DNA from: Craterostigma plantagineum
Taxonomy: Eukaryota > Streptophyta > Magnoliopsida > Lamiales > Linderniaceae
Assembly (NCBI GenBank): GCA_027422505.1
Contig: JAPQWV010000663.1
Coordinates: 1 to 64,000, forward strand
Direction of reading: 5' to 3'
DNA length: 64,000 nt
A program made the position numbers and the translations under genes. Shown one piece after another: positions 56,614 through 64,000 of this stretch. Below the pieces are notes generated by a model. It was given only the letters and a program-made list of their open reading frames with translations. It did no database searches and was not told where the DNA came from. Positions within the stretch are counted from its first letter, which is position 1. Each line of letters begins with the position of its first letter.

Positions 56614-57719
56614 TAATATTGGGCTCTCCCAAACAATGAAATTTATATGTGTGGGGAAGGGAAATATATAGATGGAGAAATGATATTATAAAGTTAAAAA
56701 TGTGCGTAAGGTGCTTATTTACAAGGAAACTGAATGGGGCGTGTTTGGACCGTAATTGGAACGTTGGGGACCTGTTTGGGACGTTGGGGGACCTGTTTGG
56801 GACGTTGGGGGACCTGTCTAGGATGTAGGGGACCTATTTGGGACGTTCGGGATCTGCTTGGACGTGTTTGGAACATGGGGGACCTATTTGAACGTGTTTG
56901 GGATGTTGGAGACGTGCTGAGGACGTAAACGAAATAACACAAGGATTACGTGATTCGGATCTTTGCAGATCCTACGTCCACGGGCGCTCTAAAACTATTT
57001 TCACTATACTTTGATGAATTACACACTCAGACTTCCCATTCCTCACGTTTTCTCTCAAGAACAGAAGTCATAATAAAGAAAGGTGTTTCCATAGTGAGAG
57101 AGAGAGATTTCTTAAGTGTTTCATGTGTTGAAACGTGAATGAATGGTGAAATGATGAAGTCCCCTTTTTATAGGGGGCTCTTGGACATTGCCTGAAGGTA
57201 GGTCCCTAGCTCTTGGATATTGCCCGAAGGTAGGTCCCTGGAATCCTGGAGATAGGATGCATTCCATCACATCGGGGATCTGCTAGCAATCTGGTCTGCG
57301 TCACGTCCCCAAATTCCTGGTTACAGGGCCCTCTGTGTACAGTGTTGTCTGTCTGTCAGCTTTGTACAATCTGCAGTTCTTTCGGTGAACAGTGGTCGGC
57401 TTACAGCTTTTTGCAGGGGAGCTGCCCTCTCTTGATCGAACACGTGGCACCTTCATTAGCTTGTCTTTTTATCTTCATTAGTAGCGTGTTAGAGAAGCTT
57501 CGTTCGTCCTCGAGAGCTGCCAGGCAGTTCCTCAGGTCCTGAGTACCTGTTGTTAGCTCCCTAAAGTCTGTCGGAGGTCCCCCAGAACCCTTATTTCCTA
57601 TTGTTAGCTCCCTAAAGTCTGTCGGAGGTCCCCAAAAGGCTTTCGAAGGTCCCTAAAAGGCTTTTTTATCTCTCTATTTTCCCAAAACTCTAATTTCTAT
57701 CAAGTCCTTCTAATTATCA
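56614..57719 (+). repeat. Right LTR of the non-coding element
   Basis: Counterpart of 53669-54695, with the 20-bp array at 56753-56925, the TATA-like box near 57163-57178, and the CTCCCTAAAGTCTGTCGGAG pair at 57556 and 57607. It ends TAATTATCA. Confidence 0.75.
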
Positions 57720-58530
57720 CTTTAATCTAGATTATTTCCTTAATTTCGTTGTTTTGCCTCCCTAATTTATGTCTGTATCAATGATAACAAATTTTACAGA
57801 GTAAGAAAAAAAAATAAAACGAAGCAGATCAAAAATCGAGAGAGACGGAGAACTGAACGACCATATGCCTAATCAGTAAAAAACTGATATTATTTTTTCC
57901 TTTTTGATTTTTCTATTTATATTTTCACTTATCTCATAAGTTTCAATTCAGTCATTCCTTTATATTTCTTCAGCTATCTTCACCTTCACTTTTACTCCTT
58001 TGAGTTTGCACTCCATTTTTCCTTAATCTTTATTCTTCATTTTGCCCTAGTGTCGTGCTTCCTTTAACAGAACTGCATCAATGGTTTTGATTTTCCTGCA
58101 AAATTGAGGATTGATTTGATTGTTATCGGTTGATTCCTCGTTATTTTCCATCGTCGAATTTGGTGTCGGAAAGGTGAGCGTAGAATGAGATCGATATATG
58201 TAACCTAACCTAGCCTAACACTGATTTGATGATATTTACGCACCAGCCATAATATTTGAGATTATTACATACGAATCCCTCGATCATAAAATTGTTTGAT
58301 CTGTCAGCCCAGTAGTCGAGGTGTACATGAATAAATAGCATCTTATATATTACATTATCTTTTGCAGAGCAGCAGAAGGACATGATTTTGAAATCATCGT
58401 CGAATACGTCGATTAATACTAGTATAAATAATAATGCAATTACCATAATATCAATGGGAAAAAAAAAGCAAGAGATATCATCCATATTCTTGATTAAATT
58501 AAAACTTCAATGTATCTATCAGAAAAGCGA
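57720..58530. other. AT-rich intergenic DNA
   Basis: No gene or element recognised. Longest open frames are about 90 codons, biased to Phe/Ile/Asp from AT-rich sequence. Confidence 0.6.
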
Positions 58531-58538
58531 GTTGTTGC

Positions 58539-59156
58539 TAGGGGTGGACATCGGGGTCGGGTAGTCGGGTAATTCGGGTTCGGGTAAAGATTTTCACTAC
58601 CCGAACCCGACCCGATCTATGTCGGGTACCCACTCGTCGGGTATATATCGGGCTCGGGTACCCGATTTTGAATTGAAAAAATATGAATAAAAATATTATA
58701 ACATATCAAAATATTCATGTTCTATATTAATGTCACTTATCTTTGGATGTTTTATTTTCAATAAATATAATATAAACATATTTTTATATGTTTGTTTATA
58801 AAATTTTGAGAATATATTTTCAATTTTTATAATGATTTATGCATTGATAATAAAAAATCACTTGTTAATTATGCAATTAAAATAAGAAATTACTCGAAAT
58901 ATTATTTAAAACTTTAACACAACTCACGTTAGATATTGATATCTAGATATACAATTTTTTTAATGTTTATGTAAAAACACTAATATATTTTTTAAAATAA
59001 TTTGTCGGGTACCCGAATAACCCTATCGGGTATTAATTTACTAGCCGATAAATAATTATCGGGTATCGGGTAACCCGATACCCAACAAATAACCCGAATT
59101 ACTCGACCCGAGCTACCCGAACCCGACGAATACCCGAACCGGCACGCCCACCCCTA
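58539..59156. mobile_element. hAT MITE with perfect 8-bp duplication
   Basis: 618 bp. Left end TAGGGGTGGACATCGGGGTC; reverse complement of right end TAGGGGTGGGCGTGCCGGTT. The 8-bp target duplication GTTGTTGC is perfect (58531-58538, 59157-59164). Subterminal regions (58550-58670 and 59000-59130) are packed with TCGGGTA / TACCCGA words, including the palindrome CGGGTACCCG; the core is AT-rich and non-coding. Subterminal motif clusters bind transposase in known hAT elements such as maize Ac. Confidence 0.9.
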
Positions 59157-59164
59157 GTTGTTGC

Positions 59165-59512
59165 TGTCTACGCGTGTTGGCAGATTCCAATATCTTTTTA
59201 TTCACTAGTTCCGGTCAAGTTATATTTATTCAATAACTAAAACATTTATTAATCAGAACTAACTTAATTCTTGATCTAATATATTCATGATCTTTACTAC
59301 TAATATAGCCTTTTAAGAATGATTTGTTGGAATTTTTTTTCTGAAGATGGTTTAATGCTCAAGCAAGTTAATTGTACAGCTATGGCTCTTGTTATGTTAG
59401 AAAACGATCATTCTTAAAATCAATTGGTAATAGATGAAGATAGACTCCGATATATTAAGTGGGTTTGGATTGAGAACTAAAAATTTTCAACGTGTAAAAT
59501 AGAAATCTCAGC
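59165..59512. other. Intergenic DNA between two MITEs
   Basis: AT-rich; nothing recognised. Confidence 0.5.
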
Positions 59513-60174
59513 TAGACGTGTTCATACGGTTACGATTATGGTTCACGGTTATGAACCGCCGCTTTACGGTTAATAAAAACGTCTAACCGTAACCGAACCA
59601 TGATAATCACGGTTATGGTTCGGTTTCGAACCGACCGAGCCGGTTACATTACGGTTTTGAACCGCCGGTTTACGGTTTATTTTATTCTTTTAAATTTTTT
59701 TTCTCTTATAATAATTTAAATAAATTAAATAACATTGATAAATTTATATAAAAATGTAAAAAGATCTTTCCATTCCAAGTTAGAAATTAAATATAATAAC
59801 CTTCAACATTTGAAAAAAAAATTACACCTTAAATATTAAAAAAATATATTACGATTATCATTTATTCTTCAATTCGAAAATCTTGACCGACACTCGTCGT
59901 AGGCATTTAGTTCTAATGATCATGTTTATCACTCAATATTCGTCCAAGTGTTCGAAGTCAATTTAATGATAGTTGATAAAACAAAAATAAAAATAAATAT
60001 GGTGAATAAATTGACGGTTAACGGTTAGGAAAATGAAGAACCTTAACCGAACCTTCATAATTGACGGTTCGGTTGCAGTTTGAACCGTAACCGTTGACTA
60101 CGGTTAACCGAACCGTTCACCGACGGTTGGACTACGGTTAGGTTACGGTTTTTCAAACCGTCTTAACACCTCTA
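59513..60174. mobile_element. hAT-type MITE, AACCGT-word family
   Basis: 662 bp. Left end TAGACGTGTTCATACGGTT; reverse complement of right end TAGAGGTGTTAAGACGGTT. The flanks form an 8-bp duplication with one mismatch (ATCTCAGC at 59505-59512, ATCTCAAC at 60175-60182). Subterminal regions carry many ACGGTTATGGTTCGG / AACCGTAACCG words; the core is AT-rich. Related fragments lie at 3731-4535 and 4560-4765. Confidence 0.87.
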
Positions 60175-60368
60175 ATCTCAACACGCCCGTCTAATGTGGT
60201 ATGATTGGCCTAATATGTTGATCGAATGTATGGTGGCGAAATATGGGGAGATATCATCTGATATATTAAGTAACAGAATGCGTACAAGTATAAATCACAG
60301 ATGAGGTGACCCATACACACTCCACACACACATCGCAGATCACTTGTTCATCTCCAACGCCAAGTTCG

Positions 60369-61488
60369 ATGATGGACGATAACGAGGAATCAACCAACAA
60401 TCAAACCCAACGATGCCATTCAATCCTAATAAGTGGCGATCATAATCCCCATTATCTCCCCGACGATGTAATTGCAGAAATCCTCGTAAGATTGCCCGCG
60501 AAACACCTCTTTGAGTTCAAGTGCGTCGCAAAGTCGTGGCTTTCTATTATTTCCTCTCGCAAATTCATCAAGAAACACGCCAACCATTCAGCCCTCTATC
60601 CATCTCTCGCCAACTACTGACTCGTGTTAGAGATTTTGTACGACCAAATTCACGAGGAAATCAAACAAGATTCATTATTACTTCCCCCGTCGTTGATCTT
60701 AACCGATTTGCTCAAAAACCCTAATCCTAACAATCTCCCCCCTCGCTGGGAAATTCGGATTATGGGTTCTTTCGATGGGCTGCTATGCGTTTCTGTGAAT
60801 CAAGGCAGCGCATGCGATATCTTTATATGGAACCCTTGTTTGAGGACGTCCAAGAAGCTGCCCCCATTTTCCGCAGTAGGTGAAAAGGAGGTTATTTCGT
60901 TGACTTATGGCATAGGTTACAATGAGCCCAACGACATGGTGTTGGGGCTTTTCTTGCATTTACCCGATGATTACAAGTTGATACAGTGCATGGTACGGAT
61001 TTACAGCTTAAGGAATGATTCTTGGAAAGTTATCGAGGGTTTTCATGGAAACCTACAAACGAACGCGCCCATGGTATTCGAGAGTGGAAATTTCACGTTT
61101 TGGCCTCGATTTGGGTTGATGGGCCAATGGCGCCGATCAGTATTCTCAGCATCGACATGGAAAGCGAAGTTTACGGTACTGTCGAGCAGCCAAAGTACGA
61201 CGGGGGAGATGTCTTATGTCGATTTTTGGGTTCTAGACGGAGCCGAAGAATCTTGGACTAAATTAGTCACCAATCCTTACTCTGATGGACATTGAGTTGT
61301 GTCCACCCTCGTATCGTATGTGTATCTTATTGGACGGAAAGTATCTACTGGGTTGTGGGAGTCAGTTAGTTGTTTACGACCCTCAAGATAATAGTTTTTC
61401 TCACCCTAAGAAATGCACCGTCGTCGATGACATCTGTTCGACGGCGGTCTATGTTGAAAGTTTGGTTGAGCTTTTATTCCAAAATTAG
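60369..61488 (+). pseudogene. F-box gene with F-box-associated domain, recently broken
   Basis: Predicted SCF ubiquitin-ligase adaptor. The ATG at 60369 precedes a polar N-terminus. The F-box follows: LPDDVIAEILVRLPAKHLFE, FKCVAKSWLSIISSRKFIKK. A single in-frame TGA (60618-60620) interrupts NY*LVLEILY; CGA would restore a residue common there. The associated domain continues in the same frame: IMGSFDGLLCVSVN, IFIWNPCLRTSKKLPPFS, ISLTYGIGYNEPND and VRIYSLRNDSWKVIEGFHGN. Between about 61085 and 61210 the coding sense moves to another frame (SIWVDGPMAPISILSIDMES, EVYGTVEQPKYDGGDVL) and back, then shifts again at about 61290 to LLDGKYLLGCGSQLVVYDPQ, DNSFSHPKK. The frame ends at a TAG (61486-61488). 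Full family length, about 370 codons. 61489-61909 is non-coding. Confidence 0.82.
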
Positions 61489-61929
61489 TTTGCTTGGTTT
61501 TGGTTGCGCCTTGTTTTTCTTTGTGATTTTCACGCATTTCTGTCCGTGGTACGCTTGATGTTCTCTCTATCGCTTTTGCAACGCTTGTTTTGCTGCATTT
61601 CCTCCATTTTCGAGCGATTGGAATACCTATTTGAGGTTCGATTGGTATATGTCGACCAAACTACGGTTTTGTTCTTTATATGTACCATAAGGTTTCTCTC
61701 CAAAAGAGTAAAAGTTCTAACTCACTCAGACCAATGACCTCTTAAAAATATCATACTCTTATAAAAACAAGAATAATGACATCAAAGTGAGGAATTAGTA
61801 GATATCCATCACTTTACTAACCCAAACTATCCAAAATCGCTACAAATCGTTGGGCGGGTACGAATTGAGATCCGAATAACCGTTATTTTCTGGTTGTTTA
61901 TCCTTAATACACTAGTACATAAACAGGAA

Positions 61930-62340
61930 TTGGCGTCGGCACTATGGGCGTCCTTTGTCGAAAAACGGACGCTTATACTACCCGCGAGACATTTTTTTTT
62001 TTATTTTATTTTTCAGTATTATCGGCAGCTAACGACAGTCGCCGACAGTCTAGGGCACATTTGGAGTCGGTTGTCGCGTAGGAATAGACGCCGAAAGTTT
62101 TCGCTTTTATTTTTTTTATTATTTTTACCTTTGGCGACTTGCTCCACACAACAGTCGCCATGATTTTTCCGTTTTTTTTTTTTATTTTCACCTTTGGCGA
62201 CTGTTGCTGTTTTTCATTATATTTTTTTATTATTTTTTTGATCTTTGGTGACTCTTGCTCCTTACAACAGTCGCCGATGAGTTTTCTTATTTCTTTTACC
62301 TTTGGCGATTGTTACGCGAAAGAACAATCGTCCATGAGTT
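61930..62340. repeat. CACTA sub-terminal repeats, left cluster
   Basis: At least six copies of GGCGACTGTTG or its complement in forms such as ACGACAGTCGCCGACAGTC, ACAACAGTCGCCA and GGCGATTGTTACGC, separated by T-rich spacers. Paired inverted copies could form hairpins. Confidence 0.75.
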
Positions 62341-62483
62341 TTAAAAACCATTCATTCGCGCACGACAACTTCATCTCAGACTGAAGACCACCACAAAAGC
62401 ACAACTGCGCCACCTTGCGACACCTCCCGTCCCTTTGAGCTTAATACGACGGCGACGAGTTCTCTGGTCCACGGAAACGAAGG

Positions 62484-62546
62484 ATGGACCGAGCTAAGCA
62501 AATTCACGAATTCGAGGTCGCACAGATTCAGCTGCAAGCTAATCGG
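62484..62546 (+). other. Possible captured exon of unknown origin
   Basis: An ATG opens MDRAKQIHEFEVAQIQLQAN, 21 codons in all, ending at a strong splice-donor-like GTAAGC (62547). It is amphipathic and unlike L13a, so it may be a first exon captured from another gene or the element's own. I do not recognise it. Confidence 0.35.
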
Positions 62547-62864
62547 GTAAGCGATCGATTTCGAGGAATTTGATTTGGGTTCCTATGTTTAAATGGGTAA
62601 TTATTGGTTCATGTGTTTCTTTCTGTGCACCGTGCTCTTGTATTCTTTATGTTTTGTGTCCCTTTTTTTGCATCTGTGGCGATTATTTATCGTCAGTCTT
62701 TGCGTTTTCCTAGTTTCTGATGAGCTTTGTTGTTTATCACAGTCCGTATCCTTTTTATCATTCTCGTTTTGCCTCTCGTTTCGACCTTGATGATCTCTGT
62801 GGCTTTTCGTAGCGATCGATTTGGTGCTCGAATGGTGTTTATTTTTATGCCGAGCTGTGTTAGG

Positions 62865-63590
62865 ATGATTCCTCACAAGACCAAGCGTGGTGAAGCTGTG
62901 CTCGCTCGATTGAAGGTGTTCGAAGGCGTCCCACCTCCTTATGACAAGGTGAAGATGGTCATCTCTGATGCTCTCAAGTCAGTTCTATCATCCCTTTACT
63001 TCTCTTATATATCGAATTTCGATACGGTATTGTGATCTTTGAACTCATTGTGTGTCATAAAACGATTTAAAAAAAGGAGTCTTAAGGCTACAATCCGGTC
63101 ATTGCTGGGCAACCTCTCATCAGAGGTTGGCTGGAATACACCGACACGATTAGGGTAAGGTGTGTTTATGTTCGAAAATCTGTGCAAATTACGGTCCTGA
63201 TTCTATTGTGTTAGCTAATCTGTCGAACTGCCCTCGTGATGAAATTGATTGACGCCCCATCTTTTCGATGAACAAGCTATACTTCTTCATATAGGCAGTC
63301 AATCGAATAAATTGTTCCAACTTTCATTCGTATAATGTTGGTCCCATTTTGCAAAAGACTATGCCTCTATATATGGACGTTCGTTGGATAATATTTGGTC
63401 GTTTACTCTTGTCGAGTTTCTTGACAATGCTTTGGGTTCGGTTTTTCTCTTTGATCTTTATAGGAGTTGGAGAAGAAGAGAAAGGAAAAGAGTCAAGCAG
63501 CGTATGAGAGGAAGAAGCAGTTGAACAAGCTTAGAGTTAAGGCTGAGAAGTCGGCGGATGAGAATGAGCAGTTAACTGCTCGTTTGAGTG
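62865..63590 (+). pseudogene. RPL13A: Ribosomal protein L13a (uL13) gene fragment inside CACTA
   Basis: uL13 is a protein of the large cytosolic ribosomal subunit. Three exon-like blocks match its middle and C-terminal parts in order. Block 1 (62865-62978): [20 protein letters not shown], then [18 protein letters not shown]. Block 2 (63079-63155): VLRLQSGH, a small deletion and frame change, then LLGNLSSEVGWN. Block 3 (63464-63590, after TTTATAG): ELEKKRKEKSQAAYERKKQL, NKLRVKAEKSA. The N-terminal third of the protein is absent, and the last residues (ENEQLTARLSG) depart from the family. Intervening sequences lie where introns would, so the capture was from genomic DNA, not a processed transcript. 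Substitutions and the block 2 break make it a non-functional fragment. Confidence 0.87.
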
Positions 63591-63599
63591 GAAGGCATC

Positions 63600-63885
63600 T
63601 TAATTTTTATTTTATTTTTCACTTTCGGCGGCTATTATTAGTAAACAACAGTGCCCATGCCTATTTTTGTTTAACTTTCGCCGACTGTTATTAGCTAACA
63701 ACAGTCACCCATGCCTATAACTTTTATTTTTATATTTTACTTTCGGGGACAACAACAGTCGCCGATACCTAGGCTATTGGCGACAGATAACAACAGACGC
63801 CAATGACCCGACCTATTGGCGCCGGTGTTCCCCGCGTCGGCGAGTAACTGTCGCCCATTACCCATAACAACAGTCGCCAATACAA
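63600..63885. repeat. CACTA sub-terminal-type repeats, right cluster
   Basis: Copies of GCCGACTGTTATTAGCTAAC, AACAACAGTCGCC and variants, many arranged as inverted pairs around a TTAGCTAA-like centre. 63886-64000 shows no further copies and no terminus. Confidence 0.7.
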
Positions 63886-64000
63886 GCTTCATAATAATCC
63901 TGTTGATCTATGACCTTCGATCAACTCGTCTTTCAACCGTGATTATGTGTGTGTGCGTTGAACTAACCAATTCGAGCAGTCGCAGCTCGAATCGAACTGA

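Larger units (their letters stand above)
53669..57719 (+). mobile_element. Non-coding LTR retrotransposon with minisatellites
   Basis: Direct repeats of about 1.03 kb (53669-54695) and 1.11 kb (56614-57719) flank a 1.9-kb interior with no gag or pol similarity. Both LTRs share a start near TGATATGGGGCTCTCCCAA (decayed in the right copy) and an end near AATTATC(A). The left LTR lacks about 85 bp present in the right one (57040-57125). I found no convincing target duplication. This is a non-autonomous element of the LARD/TRIM kind; the family and helper are unknown. It also carries the tract ACACAAGGATTACGTGGTTC, of a kind I recall as common in plant repeats. Confidence 0.75.
61910..64000 (+). 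mobile_element. CACTA element carrying captured gene exons (right end not seen)
   Basis: It begins CACTAGTACATAAACAGG at 61910, preceded by ATA. The first 430 bp contain repeated sub-terminal words GGCGACTGTTG / ACAACAGTCGCC in both orientations, as in plant CACTA (En/Spm-type) elements; a second cluster is at 63600-63885. No CACTA terminus in reverse (TAGTG) is seen before the window ends. There is no transposase here, but between the two clusters lie exons of ribosomal protein L13a and another possible exon. It fits a CACTA element that has picked up host gene pieces. Confidence 0.7.

Noticed and set aside
62601..62876. 91-codon minus-strand frame, Lys/His/Asn-rich
   Set aside because: It is antisense to T-rich spacer and the start of the L13a exon; composition only.

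Overview
This is plant nuclear DNA, almost certainly from a eudicot. It is AT-rich and dominated by nested, decayed transposable elements of plant-specific lineages: Copia and Gypsy LTR retrotransposons, an L1-type LINE, MULE, hAT, Harbinger and CACTA DNA transposons, and MITEs. The only host-type genes are F-box genes. I cannot name the species. There is no operon-like layout, rRNA gene or CRISPR array, and I recognise no intact protein-coding gene; every coding region examined carries stops, frameshifts or deletions.

Layout. (1) 1-441: decayed F-box gene, minus strand, running off the left edge. (2) 522-8265: DNA-transposon territory: a Harbinger-type MITE (522-1029); a MULE (1161-3680) with roughly 80-bp terminal inverted repeats and an 8-9-bp target duplication, carrying a broken plant-mobile-domain gene; hAT-type fragments and a MITE; and a large AT-rich inverted-repeat element. 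(3) 8333-17877: Copia element 1 (plus strand, 3' end missing), split by a solo LTR (9018-10382) and a full-length LINE (11747-16641, minus strand, 18-bp target duplication). (4) 17878-44390: Copia element 2 (minus strand, LTRs about 4% different by eye), with a gag rich in coiled coil, PR-IN-RT-RNaseH, and a long extra ORF between pol and the 3' LTR. It was invaded by a solo Gypsy LTR (18106-21507) inside its 3' LTR and by Gypsy element A (28644-36124, target duplication TCAAT), which itself holds a Harbinger transposase fragment. (5) 44391-53520: Copia element 3 (plus strand, internally deleted), with an hAT transposon (44807-47909) inside its 5' LTR. (6) 53669-57719: a non-coding LTR retrotransposon with minisatellites. 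(7) 58539-60174: two hAT-type MITEs with 8-bp target duplications. (8) 60369-61488: a second F-box gene, related to the first, with one in-frame stop and frameshifts. (9) 61910 to the right edge: a CACTA element carrying exons of a ribosomal protein L13a gene.

The most unusual signal is that several unrelated elements each contain a dense field of a short, often palindromic, CG-containing word, and the word differs by element: TTCGCGAA in the U3 of Gypsy A, TCGA-centred words in the U3 of the solo Gypsy LTR, GATCGA(A/G)AA in the leader and 3' spacer of Copia 2, and GGCCGAAAATTTCG in the MULE. The two Gypsy LTRs share their promoter-proximal half but not this word. The pattern recalls the short-motif targets of the VANC anti-silencing proteins of Arabidopsis VANDAL transposons; that parallel is a hypothesis, not a demonstration.
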